From Streptomyces sp. CB03234 (GTDB lineage Bacteria; Actinomycetota; Actinomycetes; Streptomycetales; Streptomycetaceae), in NCBI RefSeq assembly GCF_001905885.1, contig NZ_LIYH01000005.1, positions 186,001 to 250,000 of the forward strand: a stretch of 64,000 bases of DNA. Direction: 5' to 3'. Each line of letters starts with the position of its first letter. Position 1 is the first letter of the stretch. This document shows, in pieces, positions 43,125 through 52,592 of the stretch. Under the pieces are notes generated by a model that was given only the letters and a program-made list of their open reading frames with translations, did not search any database and was not told the DNA's origin. The translations under genes and the position numbers were made by a program.

Positions 43125-43745
43125 GTGAGTAAGGCCACGGGCGCCGGATCGGCCGCTTCCGGAACGAACGGTGCCCGTGGCCCTGCCACGGACTCCCAGG
43201 GGGTTACGGTGACGACGTACGACGACGGCCCACTGCCCGCCGAGCGGCCCGCAGCCGGGCAGCAGGCGGCGCAGCCCTACCACCCGCCGCAGGCGTACGC
43301 CACGCAGGGCGGCGGCAGCGGCAGCACCACGGGCACGGTGCGCCGGCCGCGTACGGGGGCCAAGACGACGCCCCGTACGCGCAAGGCACGACTGCGGGTG
43401 GCCAAGGCCGACCCGTGGTCGGTGATGAAGGTCAGCTTCCTGCTCTCCATCGCGCTGGGCATCTGCACGGTGGTGGCGGCGGCGGTGCTGTGGATGGTCA
43501 TGGACGCGATGGGCGTCTTCTCGACCGTCGGCGGCACGATCAGCGAGGCCACCGGCTCCAACGAGCACAATGGCTTCGATCTCCAGTCGTTCCTGTCGCT
43601 GCCGCGCGTGCTGGTCTTCACCTCGGTGATCGCCGTCATCGACGTCGTCCTGGCGACCGCGCTGGCGACGCTGGGTGCCTTCATCTACAACCTGTCCGCC
43701 GGCTTCGTGGGCGGCGTGGAGCTCACGCTCGCCGAGGACGAATAG
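43125..43745 (+). CDS. DUF3566 membrane protein
   Basis: A 206-residue protein 3 nt past gyrA (GTG 43125). A disordered, Ala/Gly/Pro-rich cytoplasmic half (1-95) is followed by the DUF3566 domain: 'DPWSVMKVSFLLSIALGICTVVAAAVLW' as the first helix region, a soluble loop, then a second helix 'VIAVIDVVLATALATLGAFIYNL'. This family sits behind gyrA in most actinomycetes; its role is not known. Probable last gene of the gyrB-gyrA operon. Confidence 0.9.
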   Translation: MSKATGAGSAASGTNGARGPATDSQGVTVTTYDDGPLPAERPAAGQQAAQPYHPPQAYATQGGGSGSTTGTVRRPRTGAKTTPRTRKARLRVAKADPWSVMKVSFLLSIALGICTVVAAAVLWMVMDAMGVFSTVGGTISEATGSNEHNGFDLQSFLSLPRVLVFTSVIAVIDVVLATALATLGAFIYNLSAGFVGGVELTLAEDE

Positions 43746-43804
43746 CGGATTTGGGAAGACGCCGCTCCGTGCGCTAATCTTCAGAGGTCAGCGCGCAGCG
43801 CGGA

Positions 43805-43878
43805 GGGGCTATAGCTCAGTTGGTTAGAGCGCATCCCTGATAAGGATGAGGCCACAGGTTCAAATCCTGTTAGCCCCA
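43805..43878 (+). tRNA. tRNA-Ile (GAT)
   Basis: A 74-nt cloverleaf. Acceptor GGGGCTA/TAGCCCC, D-arm AGCTCAGTTGGTTAGAGC, anticodon loop CTGATAA, T-arm CAGGTTCAAATCCTG. No encoded CCA end (the sequence reads ACAG after the acceptor). Confidence 0.97.
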
Positions 43879-43887
43879 CAGTGACGG

Positions 43888-43922
43888 TCGGCCCGGACGG
43901 AGAATCTCTCCGCCCGGGCCGA
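43888..43922 (+). terminator. Terminator behind tRNA-Ile
   Basis: A 16-bp stem with one mismatch (43888-43903 region with 43907-43922) and a short loop, followed by TCGCTTTG. Confidence 0.8.
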
Positions 43923-44050
43923 TCGCTTTGTGCCCGGAGTCCGTTGGCGGGAGTCCATTGGGCGGGACGTAGGTCACCGATCGGTATCGGTCGGTGTGTA
44001 TAGTCGGGCGCCAGAAGGTCTCCTACGTCAAGGAAAGACGAGGTCGCGCG

Positions 44051-44185
44051 GTGAAGAAGCTCCTCCTGGTCGCACTGGCCGCCATCGGCGGGCTCCTCGT
44101 GTACCGCCAGATCCAGGCGGATCGCGCCGAGCAGGATCTGTGGACGGAGGCGACCGACTCCGTGCCCGCAGGTTCGGGTGTGTGA
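44051..44185 (+). CDS. DLW-39 family small protein
   Basis: A 44-residue protein, MKKLLLVALAAIGGLLVYR then a charged stretch with the name-giving 'RAEQDLWTEATD'. It has a single N-terminal hydrophobic helix, probably a membrane anchor. GTG 44051 follows GACGAGGTCGCGCG. The family lies between gyrA/tRNA-Ile and downstream genes in many actinomycetes. Function is unknown. Confidence 0.85.
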   Translation: MKKLLLVALAAIGGLLVYRQIQADRAEQDLWTEATDSVPAGSGV

Positions 44186-44209
44186 GACGCACGCAAGCAG
44201 TCCGCGTAT

Positions 44210-44242
44210 GGGCCCTGGTCGCTGGAGAAGCGGCCGGGGCCC
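44210..44242 (+). terminator. Terminator behind the DLW-39 gene
   Basis: A 13-bp stem with two G-T positions (44210-44222 with 44230-44242) and a 7-nt loop, followed by ATTGCTTTTCC. Confidence 0.75.
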
Positions 44243-44385
44243 ATTGCTTTTCCAGCTCTTCCGCGGCCCTTCCGCGGCCCTTTCGTGCTGTTGCCGTACC
44301 GTGACAGAGAGTCCCTTGAGTTCACCTACGCAAATCATTAGCTTGCGAGGGCAAAGTTGAATGATCGCGGTCAGGGGGACTTCGC

Positions 44386-44562
44386 GTGGGAAGAGCGGGG
44401 CACGGCGAGGACAGGCGGGACGATTCGGCCGGGCGCGCAGACAGTGGCGGGACGGGCGGGGCAGGATGGACCGGCACCGCGGTCGCCGCGGCGGTGGGCG
44501 GCGCGGTGGTCCTGATCGCGGGAGCCGCGCGGCCACGGAGCGGACGAGGGGGGAGCGCGTGA
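44386..44562 (+). CDS. Small membrane-segment ORF coupled to the next gene
   Basis: A 58-residue frame starting GTG after AGGGGGA at an 8-nt spacing. A polar, Gly/Arg/Asp-rich first half is followed by one hydrophobic helix ('TAVAAAVGGAVVLIAGAA') and a short basic tail. Its stop codon sits in GTGATGA, overlapping both possible starts of the following gene, the pattern of translational coupling. No homologue is recognised. It could be a leader or a real small membrane protein. Confidence 0.45.
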   Translation: MGRAGHGEDRRDDSAGRADSGGTGGAGWTGTAVAAAVGGAVVLIAGAARPRSGRGGSA

Positions 44563-45941
44563 TGAGGCGGAGGGGCGGTACGGCCGGCGGCGGGGCTGTG
44601 CCGGCGCTGTCGGCGGTACTCGCGGCGGTGTGCGTGACGGCGGTGGCGCCGGGCCAGGCAGGGGCGGCTCAGCCGGCCGCCGGCCGGGCGGAGGCGGCGG
44701 GCGCGTCCGGTGCGTACGTCTTCGCCGACGGCATCCAGCAGATCCGCGGGGCGGCGAGCACCAGTGAGGCGCCCCGGCTCGACGCGGGCGGGACGTACAA
44801 GGACGCCATCAAGGGTGGTGCCAAGCTCGTCTACCGCCTGGACCTGGACGCGAAGACCAACGCGTACGTCTCCGCCGTCGCCGTACCGGAACCCGGTAGC
44901 AAGGTCGGCAGTTCGGACAGCCTGAAGGTGGCACTCCAGGACCGGAACGGCTACGACTGCAGCTCGAACGAGACCCGTTTCGGTGCGGCCGAGTTTCCCC
45001 GCCCGGTCGCGGCCTATGCGCACCGGACGTTGAACAGGGACCGCTCCTCCTGCCAGGAGGCCGGCCGGTATTACGTCGTCATCGAGCGCGGCAGCAGGGC
45101 CGCCTCCACCCCCGATGCGTGGGATTTGGAGATCCGGCACCAACTGGAGCCCGGGCTGAGGACGGAGGGCCCGACGGCGGCTCCCGAGAACTGGCCCAGC
45201 GCCTCGCCACCGGCCGTGGCCGGCGAACCGCGTGAGCGGGCCGGAGGCGCGAGCTTCCACGACGCGACCGGCCTGTCCGAGGGCGAGTGGACGGACCGCA
45301 TCGAGCCGGGCCAGTCCCTCTTCTACCGGGTGCCGGTGAACTGGGGCCAGCAGCTCTTCGCCGGCGCCGACCTCGGCAGCACCTCCGGCCGTGGTTTCGT
45401 GGGCAGCGCGCTCGCCGTGACGCTCTACAACCCGATGCAGGGCGTGGTCGGCAGTTCCGAGTCGGTCACCTACGACGGCAAGCAGAAGTCCGCCGACCTC
45501 GACCCGATGCCGCCGGTGAAGTACGAGAACCGCTTCGACTCCGGCTCCTCGTTCGTGAACACCAGGTTCGCGGGCTGGTACTACCTGCGGGTCAGCCTGA
45601 GCCCGAAGGTCGGGGAGGAGTTCGGGAAGAAGCCGTACGGTCTGACGCTGCGGGTCAGCGTGGAGGGCACGCCCCAGGCGGCCCCGGCCTACGACGGGCC
45701 GGCCGGCATCTTCGCCGTCACGGAGGCGGACGAGGACGCGGCGGCGAACGGCCAGAGCGGGCCGGAGGCGGCGAAGAGCGGCACGATGAAGCTGGTCGGC
45801 GCGGCGGGTATCGGGGCCGGTGCCGTGCTCGTGCTCGGGCTGGGCGCGTGGACGCTGCTGGCGCGGCGGCGTGCGGCCCGGTCGGCGGCGCGGGCGGTGG
45901 ACGAGGGACCGACACAGTACGGGCCGCCCACCGCCTGGTGA
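44562..45941 (+). CDS. Secreted protein with C-terminal membrane anchor, function unknown
   Basis: A 459-residue protein: signal peptide (to about residue 35, GQAGAA), a large extracellular part, a single C-terminal helix ('GAAGIGAGAVLVLGLGAWTLL', about residues 409-429) and a short basic cytoplasmic tail. Repeated beta-rich segments such as 'KLVYRLDLDAKTNAYVSAVAV' and 'QSLFYRVPVNWGQQLFAG' look like two related sandwich domains. Two cysteines ('YDCSSNE', 'SSCQEAG') may pair. The start is ATG 44562 or GTG 44559. It converges with the kinase gene. I do not recognise the family. Confidence 0.75.
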   Translation: MRRRGGTAGGGAVPALSAVLAAVCVTAVAPGQAGAAQPAAGRAEAAGASGAYVFADGIQQIRGAASTSEAPRLDAGGTYKDAIKGGAKLVYRLDLDAKTNAYVSAVAVPEPGSKVGSSDSLKVALQDRNGYDCSSNETRFGAAEFPRPVAAYAHRTLNRDRSSCQEAGRYYVVIERGSRAASTPDAWDLEIRHQLEPGLRTEGPTAAPENWPSASPPAVAGEPRERAGGASFHDATGLSEGEWTDRIEPGQSLFYRVPVNWGQQLFAGADLGSTSGRGFVGSALAVTLYNPMQGVVGSSESVTYDGKQKSADLDPMPPVKYENRFDSGSSFVNTRFAGWYYLRVSLSPKVGEEFGKKPYGLTLRVSVEGTPQAAPAYDGPAGIFAVTEADEDAAANGQSGPEAAKSGTMKLVGAAGIGAGAVLVLGLGAWTLLARRRAARSAARAVDEGPTQYGPPTAW

Positions 45942-45959
45942 GCGGGTGAGCGGGAGGGC

Positions 45960-47321
<1,362 letters not shown>

Positions 47322-47378
47322 TGCGCTGCGCCCGCTCCCAGTTCCCTGTTCCGGCGTCGTTCCGGCGTCCTGCTGCGA

Positions 47379-47927
47379 TCAGCTCTGGTGCGACTCGTAG
47401 TGGGCGACCGCGTCAGCGGTGCGCCCGGCGCCGTACACCCGGAGGAACTCTGCCAGTTCGGGGTGGGTGGGGGCGAGGGAGTCGGCCGCATCGATGATGT
47501 CACCGGCGGCCGCGACCGAGCGCAGCAGCGACTGGATCTCGCGCACCACGCGGCGGACGGTCGGCGCGCCGGAGCTGGCCGTCGTCTGGCTGGTGCCGGT
47601 GAGGACCGAGCCGCCCTGGGATTTCTTGATCTCGTCCATCCGGTCGCTGGCCTCCACCGCGCTGACGCTGCCGTCGGCGACCTGCCCGGCCAGCTCCTGA
47701 AGGGCCTGGACGCGCTGGACCACGGCCGGGTTCCCGATCTTGGCCCGCTGGCCGCTCATCAGCTGGGACAGCATCGGAGCAGACAGCCCGAGCACCGCGG
47801 CGAGACGGGCCTGGTTCAGGCCCAGATCGTCGATGAGCCTACGGAAGAGCGCCCCCAACGGCTCCCCGTACCAACTGCGCTGAAGCTCTCTGGCTCTCGC
47901 GGTCGCTTCCTGCTGCGCTGCATCCAT
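47379..47927 (-). CDS. Cro/XRE-like helix-turn-helix DNA-binding protein
   Basis: A 182-residue protein. The HTH reads 'LIDDLGLNQARLAAVLGLSAPMLSQLMSGQR' as segments (about residues 31-61). The rest is helical and may bind a partner. I choose ATG 47927 (MDAAQQEATAR) with GGGGAG upstream; ATG 47975 and 48035 are alternatives that add 16 and 36 residues. It lies upstream of the kinase gene on the same strand, 57 nt apart, and may be regulated with it. Target genes are unknown. Confidence 0.8.
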   Translation of the reverse strand: MDAAQQEATARARELQRSWYGEPLGALFRRLIDDLGLNQARLAAVLGLSAPMLSQLMSGQRAKIGNPAVVQRVQALQELAGQVADGSVSAVEASDRMDEIKKSQGGSVLTGTSQTTASSGAPTVRRVVREIQSLLRSVAAAGDIIDAADSLAPTHPELAEFLRVYGAGRTADAVAHYESHQS

Positions 47928-48078
47928 TGCGTCTCCCCATCGCTTCGGTTCGCTGCTGCGAACCTCGTCCAGCATCTTACGGAGAGTGGTCGTCGACCGG
48001 GAGTCCCAAACCTTTTGCGAGGCACCCCCCGGCACCCGGTACTCTGGTCTGCGACACCCGCCGCTCGGCGGCAGTCCC

Positions 48079-48151
48079 GGGGCCTTAGCTCAGTTGGTAG
48101 AGCGCTGTCTTTGCATGGCAGATGTCAGGGGTTCGACTCCCCTAGGCTCCA
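48079..48151 (+). tRNA. tRNA-Ala (TGC), integration target
   Basis: A 73-nt cloverleaf. Acceptor GGGGCCT/AGGCTCC (one G-T pair), D-arm AGCTCAGTTGGTAGAGC, anticodon loop TTTGCAT, T-arm AGGGGTTCGACTCCCCT. No encoded CCA. An integrase begins 105 nt downstream, so the gene's 3' half is the likely attachment site. Confidence 0.97.
48115..48151. other. Probable attachment site (attL side) in the tRNA-Ala 3' half
   Basis: Tyrosine integrases beside tRNA genes normally recombine within the anticodon-to-3'-end part. No second copy of this 3' end occurs downstream in the window, so attR must lie beyond 64 kb. Exact core limits cannot be set without it. Confidence 0.4.
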
Positions 48152-48157
48152 CACCCC

Positions 48158-48201
48158 GAGAGCCCCCCTGACCTGCGGAAACGCGGGTCAGGGGGGCTCT
48201 C
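48158..48201 (+). terminator. Terminator behind tRNA-Ala
   Basis: Perfect 16-bp stem (48158-48173 with 48186-48201), inner GCG/CGC pairs and a GAAA-type loop. It insulates the integrase from tRNA transcription. Confidence 0.88.
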
Positions 48202-48255
48202 CGTGTTCATAACGTCAGCACCGCGTCAGCATCGACCTGATTTACGGTGCTGGGC

Positions 48256-50121
48256 ATGGCGTACGTGAAAGACAGGGTCAGACGCGACGGATCGGTCTAC
48301 TACACCGTGATGTGGCGAGCCGGCGGGACCGCTGGAGGGAAACAGGAGTCGGAGGTCTTTGACGAGGAGCCGGACGCCGAGCGCTTCAAGGACCTGGTCA
48401 ACGGACACGGTCAGAACTGGCCCCCCGGGTGGATACGCGGGCAGGGGTTCGTCGCCGAGCGGCGCCGCGCGGAGACGATGTTCGAGCCCTTCGCCCTCGC
48501 CTACGTGGATCGCCTCACCGGCATCCAGGGCGATACGCGCGCCAAGTACCGGAAAGACATTCTGGACAACATGGTCCCCTGGTTCGGGCCGTACTCCGTC
48601 GAGGACGGCGAGGGGAGCATCGTCCGATCCATGGTCCAGGACTGGGTCAACGACCTGGAGGCCGGACGCCTGGCTCCGCTCGATCCCCGGGACCGGAAGC
48701 CCCGGACCGCGTACAAGCCGAAGACCATACACAACAAGCACGGTCTGCTCAGCGCGATCATGCAGTCCGCCGTCGATGCAGAAACGTCACTGCGCGCTTC
48801 CAACCCGTGCGCCAAGACGCGCCTGCCTCGGCTCGACTCCACCGAGGACGAGGAAGAGATCGTCTTCCTCGAACGCGAGGAGTGGGCGTGGATCTACGAA
48901 TGCCTCCGCGACGATGCCAAGGATCTTGCCGAAACCATCGCGGAGACCGGCTTCCGGTGGGGTGAGGCGACCGCGCTCCAGCCCCGCGACCTCCGGCGCC
49001 GCAACGGCCGCCCCGCCATCCGCGTACAGAGGGCCTGGAAGAAGGACGAGGACGGCAAGTCCGTGCTCGGCCCCCCGAAGACCCGGAAGTCGCGCCGCAC
49101 CGTCGTCATCACCCACCGGCTGGACCGGATGCTTCGGCGTCGCGCCAAGGGCCTGGCTCCCGATGCCATGATCTTCACCGGCCCCGAAGGGGGCAAGTGG
49201 GACCCCGGCACCTTCCGCCGCCTGCGCTGGGTGCCGGCGATCGAGCTCGCCGCCGAGAAGTACGGCTTGATCAAGCGCCCGCGCATCCATGATCTCCGGC
49301 ACTCCCACGCGTCGTGGTTGATCGCGGCGAAGGTGCCCCTGCCCGCCATCCAGCGGCGCATGGGTCATGAGTCCATCACCACCACGGTCGACACGTACGG
49401 GCACCTGCTGGACGCGTTGGACGACGAGGTCGTGGCCGCCGTCGAATGGGCCATGGACCCCAGTGCACCGCTGCCTGGTTTCCTGGAGCAATCCGGCCTC
49501 GCGTCTGCGACGGGCGGTCTACCGCGGGTACCCCGCCAGTCCTCTGGCCTGGCTCAGGAGACCTGGAAGGACGCCGGCGACATGCCACTCGACGCTACGG
49601 AGCACGGAGAAGACCCAGTCTTCGTCGTCACCCTGGGAGGCAGGGAAGTGCCGTTCGCGGACCGCCAGCACGCGCAGGATGTCGCCGACCAGTGGAACGA
49701 CGACCACCAGGACGAGATCGCGGCCATGCGGACAGAAGGCTGGCCAGAGGAGAAGATCGCTCGCTGTGGAGCCCTCGGCCCCGAAGAACGCGAGCGATGG
49801 ACCGGCGGCGGTGCCGTCTGGACACGGATGCCAGAGCGGCAGTTCGTGTACTCCTCTCTGGCGTCGTACGAAGCGGACGGCACCTTGACGTACGATCCGC
49901 TTCCGGTGAGTGGCCGGTGGACGTGGGAGTTCGAGCCCGACGGTTTCACCACGCGGGCCGCCGAGTTCCGGACCGAGTTCCGCCCCGGCGGCAGCACGGA
50001 GGCGCACGCCCGGGGAATCAACAGGTCGGCGGTGTCCCGGGCCTTTGAGCAGGCCCGCGTGGAGGCTCTGGAGGTGTGCGCCAAGCACCCGGACGCCGAC
50101 CTCGCGAGTACGCAGGCATGA
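48256..50121 (+). CDS. Tyrosine site-specific integrase with long C-terminal extension
   Basis: A 621-residue recombinase. N-terminal arm and core-binding domains (1-200) precede the catalytic domain with all key residues: Arg in 'ETGFRWGEATAL' (about 233), 'HDLRHSHASW' (HxxR, about 345-348), His in 'RRMGHESI' (about 371) and nucleophile in 'VDTYGHLL' (Tyr, about 381). The catalytic part ends near residue 400. A further 220 residues, rich in Glu/Trp/Asp ('REVPFADRQHAQDVADQWND', 'GRWTWEFEPDG'), have no match I recognise; typical relatives stop near 400. It starts at ATG 48256 and should integrate and excise the element at tRNA-Ala. Confidence 0.93.
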   Translation: MAYVKDRVRRDGSVYYTVMWRAGGTAGGKQESEVFDEEPDAERFKDLVNGHGQNWPPGWIRGQGFVAERRRAETMFEPFALAYVDRLTGIQGDTRAKYRKDILDNMVPWFGPYSVEDGEGSIVRSMVQDWVNDLEAGRLAPLDPRDRKPRTAYKPKTIHNKHGLLSAIMQSAVDAETSLRASNPCAKTRLPRLDSTEDEEEIVFLEREEWAWIYECLRDDAKDLAETIAETGFRWGEATALQPRDLRRRNGRPAIRVQRAWKKDEDGKSVLGPPKTRKSRRTVVITHRLDRMLRRRAKGLAPDAMIFTGPEGGKWDPGTFRRLRWVPAIELAAEKYGLIKRPRIHDLRHSHASWLIAAKVPLPAIQRRMGHESITTTVDTYGHLLDALDDEVVAAVEWAMDPSAPLPGFLEQSGLASATGGLPRVPRQSSGLAQETWKDAGDMPLDATEHGEDPVFVVTLGGREVPFADRQHAQDVADQWNDDHQDEIAAMRTEGWPEEKIARCGALGPEERERWTGGGAVWTRMPERQFVYSSLASYEADGTLTYDPLPVSGRWTWEFEPDGFTTRAAEFRTEFRPGGSTEAHARGINRSAVSRAFEQARVEALEVCAKHPDADLASTQA

Positions 50122-50194
50122 CGCCGTAGCGGAGCGTCGAGCAAACCGCCGTGCCTCAACCGCAGCGCCGTCCGGGCAACCGGGGGGCGGGAGG

Positions 50195-50464
50195 GTGAGG
50201 AAACTGCCAGGTGCCACGGCGTCACTGGATCGGGTGGGCTTGCCGCCGGGGCGTCGCGGGCACCCGCGTCTTATGGACGGCGACCAGGATGGGGACGGCC
50301 AGGAGGAGCCGCGGACGGGCACCGTCGGTGAGGAGGCTGGCGAGCACGCGGCGCAGGAGATGACGGAGGTGGTGGCTCGCTTACGCAGACAGGCAGCCCG
50401 GATGCACGAGGGGCTGCCACCGGACGATCAGCAGGAATGCAGCTGGTCGCCCGGTAGCCGGTGA
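50195..50464 (+). CDS. Possible small acidic helical ORF behind the integrase
   Basis: An 89-codon frame opening at GTG 50195, with an internal ATG at 50273 leaving 63 residues ('MDGDQDGDGQEEP', then a helical 'EMTEVVARLRRQAARMHEGLP'). No well-placed ribosome binding site exists for either start, so it may not be real. Its position behind int would suit an excisionase, but no DNA-binding motif is visible. Confidence 0.25.
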   Translation: MRKLPGATASLDRVGLPPGRRGHPRLMDGDQDGDGQEEPRTGTVGEEAGEHAAQEMTEVVARLRRQAARMHEGLPPDDQQECSWSPGSR

Positions 50465-50602
50465 CCAGTGCGGACCCCACGGTTTGCAGATCCAGCGGGC
50501 GCAGGTGGAGGGTGAGGCCCCGAGGCAGAGAGGGGGACTGCCTCGGGACGGGTGGAGTGAGGCCACCGAGTCTCGAAGGGCCAGCACATGGGATTCCAGC
50601 CC

Positions 50603-50737
50603 TTACCGCTCGATGTGCTGGCCAAGTAGCTCCTCGATCAACGCCCAAAGAGCACGAGCTCCTAACGCGATCACGAGCCGACCAGCGATCTCGCGGACTT
50701 TCCCCTTGCCTTCCGGGGAAGGATGCGATTTTTCCAT
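50603..50737 (-). CDS. Small peptide ORF (44 residues), unknown
   Basis: A 44-residue frame, MEKSHPSPEGKGKVREIAGR then a hydrophobic/amphipathic helix 'LVIALGARALWALIEELLGQ' and HIER. GGTGGAG lies just upstream of the ATG. Lower GC than its surroundings (AAA, TTA, CTT and GTT-type codons), unlike the chance frames nearby. No match recognised. The stretch 50738-51008 upstream has no other gene I can support. Confidence 0.4.
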   Translation of the reverse strand: MEKSHPSPEGKGKVREIAGRLVIALGARALWALIEELLGQHIER

Positions 50738-51008
50738 CACTCCACCTCACCTCTGGGGCTGCGTCTCGTCGCCGTGTGCGACAAGGCGCCCCCCTCTCAG
50801 AGATGAGGTCCCATCACGATAGCTCGCTTCGATTGATCAATTCCCGAGGTTCAGGAACACGCCTGTGAGGTATGACCGGCAGTTCCAAGTCACCCAAGGG
50901 TGCGGCGACTTCATGCAGGGTGACGCTGGCCTGGTCGCGCGGTGCGGTCCGGGGTCCGGTGTCTTCGCGCTCTCTCCCAAGGTGGATTGGTCTGGTGTTG
51001 GTCTGTCA

Positions 51009-51644
51009 TCACCAGAGGCTGAGAGGGCGGCCTGCTGCGACCGCCGCCCGGATGCGTGCCGCGATCTCCGCTTCGGACTCCCCGCGTTCTTGACCGGCCC
51101 GGATGGCGGCGCCGATCGCGCGGGAGCGTCCGGCCGGGCCACGGAGGTCGGCGAGGGGGCTGCCCGGGTCTCTGCGGCGGGCCAGCCATTCAGCCCGGTT
51201 CTCCGCAGCCGTGCCCAGCCGGAGGTGCGCCGGCTGCTGGCAGGAGTGGTTGTCGCAGGTGTGGCAGACGGTCGGGCTGTCAGTCCCCCAGCCGAGGCGA
51301 GGGATGACGCCGTGCGCTAGCTGGTACCCGTACAAGTGCCCCGGCACCGTGCCGCGCCGCGTTCTGCCCGGGCGCGACGCGGCCCTGAAGCTGGCGTGAC
51401 CGGTGCTGGAGATCCCGCCGAAGAAAAACCAGCAGTCCTCAGTTGACGAGGTGCGGTAGACCTTTGCCCAGTAGCGGGCCTGAACGGACTCGTCGGCCAG
51501 CCAGGTCGCCCACTCAACCGCCGGTATCCGTACCGGCGTTGGTTCACCGATGAGGGCAAGCTGTTCATCAATGGGAGCGGGCCCGGACCCGTTCACCGCC
51601 GCGAGCGGGAACAGTCCGGGCCCGGGTTCGTTCTCAGGCGGCAT
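51009..51644 (-). CDS. HNH endonuclease-like protein
   Basis: A 211-residue protein with an HNH core: 'GYQLAHGVIPRLGW', then 'TVCHTCDNHSCQQPAHLRLGTAAENRAEW' read as segments. The CxxC...C and H-N-H residues are in place, as in HNH nucleases of phages and integrated elements. An unrelated N-terminus (about 1-75) and a helical, Arg-rich C-terminus follow. The ATG at 51644 overlaps the previous gene's end by 11 nt, so it is probably translated by coupling. It cuts DNA by family inference; its target is unknown. Confidence 0.82.
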   Translation of the reverse strand: MPPENEPGPGLFPLAAVNGSGPAPIDEQLALIGEPTPVRIPAVEWATWLADESVQARYWAKVYRTSSTEDCWFFFGGISSTGHASFRAASRPGRTRRGTVPGHLYGYQLAHGVIPRLGWGTDSPTVCHTCDNHSCQQPAHLRLGTAAENRAEWLARRRDPGSPLADLRGPAGRSRAIGAAIRAGQERGESEAEIAARIRAAVAAGRPLSLW

Positions 51645-52083
51645 CAGCCCGGCTGCCGTCCGGTGTGAAAACCGGGGCCGTGGTGTCCGGTGCCGGGGGC
51701 GACGGTGCCGACCCCTCCGATCGAGGCTTACGGGGTCGGCTGGAGCGCGGGCGTTCAGCACGTGCCCGCAGCACCTCGATGATCTCCTTCGCGCGAGCGG
51801 CGGTAACAGGCTTCGCCTCGCGTTCCAGCTCCTCCGCCGGCACACCCAGCAGTTCCGCCACCAGCTCTGCGTCGTTGTCGAACAGCCGCAGAGCTACAGC
51901 AGCGGCCTCCCGCGCCGCGACGTCGGCCTCCTCCTTCGCTCGTGCCGCTTTCGCTGCGGCTTCACGCGTCGTCAACACGTTCGCCGCGGCCATCTCCCGC
52001 GTCTTCGCCTGGAGCGCTTCGACGGCGCGAACCCGCCGCCGCAACTCTGCCGCGCTCACCGATGCTGACGGAGTCGTGCTCAC
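51634..52083 (-). CDS. Helical Ala/Glu/Arg-rich protein upstream of the HNH gene
   Basis: A 149-residue protein, largely coiled-coil or helical ('AAELRRRVRAVEALQAKTREM', 'AARAKEEADVAAREAAAVAL'), ending in a disordered Ser/Pro tail. GTG 52083 follows GGGGGCACGG. The last 11 nt overlap the HNH start. Family unknown; it may be an accessory or DNA-binding partner of the HNH protein. Confidence 0.6.
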   Translation of the reverse strand: MSTTPSASVSAAELRRRVRAVEALQAKTREMAAANVLTTREAAAKAARAKEEADVAAREAAAVALRLFDNDAELVAELLGVPAEELEREAKPVTAARAKEIIEVLRARAERPRSSRPRKPRSEGSAPSPPAPDTTAPVFTPDGSRADAA

Positions 52084-52233
52084 CCGTGCCCCCAGTCCTG
52101 TTCGAAATCACTGCTCATCGCGCGCACCGTAAGCACAGGTCCGCGGACATCTCGAACCAAGAGCCCGGTGCCGGTCATGGTGGTAGCAGGAGATCTGGGG
52201 GTGCGGGGGCGTACTACGCCTCCCCCGCGGCGT

Positions 52234-52515
52234 TCATCGGCTCAGGTAGGCAGCCAGAAGCAGTTCCGACTCCGGGGAAAGCGAGGCGGCCCGAACCTGA
52301 TCACCGTCGCGGTAGGTCAGGCTCCCCGGCACGTCGTCCACCGCCGGGTGATAGTCCCCGCGGGTGAGCGTGGCGAGGACCGTGGAGCGCAGGCCCTCAC
52401 GCATGGCCAGCGACAGGCCGAGGGGTACGGCGAGATCGATGGTCGGGTCCGCAACGGCGGCAACGACCAACGCGCGCACCTCCTCCGTCGTCATCAGCTT
52501 CGGTGGGTTGGTCAT
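52234..52515 (-). CDS. Small conserved-looking protein of the element, unknown
   Basis: A 93-residue protein, MTNPPKLMTTEEVRALVVAAV onwards, with alternating helices and a short beta part ('GSLTYRDGDQV'). ATG 52515 has a plausible GGTGGG-type site. First gene of the minus-strand group 52515-51009. No family recognised. Confidence 0.6.
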   Translation of the reverse strand: MTNPPKLMTTEEVRALVVAAVADPTIDLAVPLGLSLAMREGLRSTVLATLTRGDYHPAVDDVPGSLTYRDGDQVRAASLSPESELLLAAYLSR

Positions 52516-52592
52516 GCACCCAGTATCAGGTCGAGCACGGCACGGACCGCAGCGGTCGGCACAGACGCCCAGTCGACGCCGGCTTCAGAGCA

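Noticed and set aside
39090..43568. Very long minus-strand ORFs opposite gyrB/gyrA
   Set aside because: Typical antisense shadows of high-GC genes; the plus-strand proteins are unmistakable.
50195..50464. Excisionase behind the integrase
   Set aside because: No helix-turn-helix or winged-helix pattern; the frame itself is doubtful and is listed only at low confidence.
50461..51093. ORFs at 50461-50868 and 50872-51093
   Set aside because: Composition like chance frames in high-GC DNA, and the second overlaps the HNH gene on the other strand.
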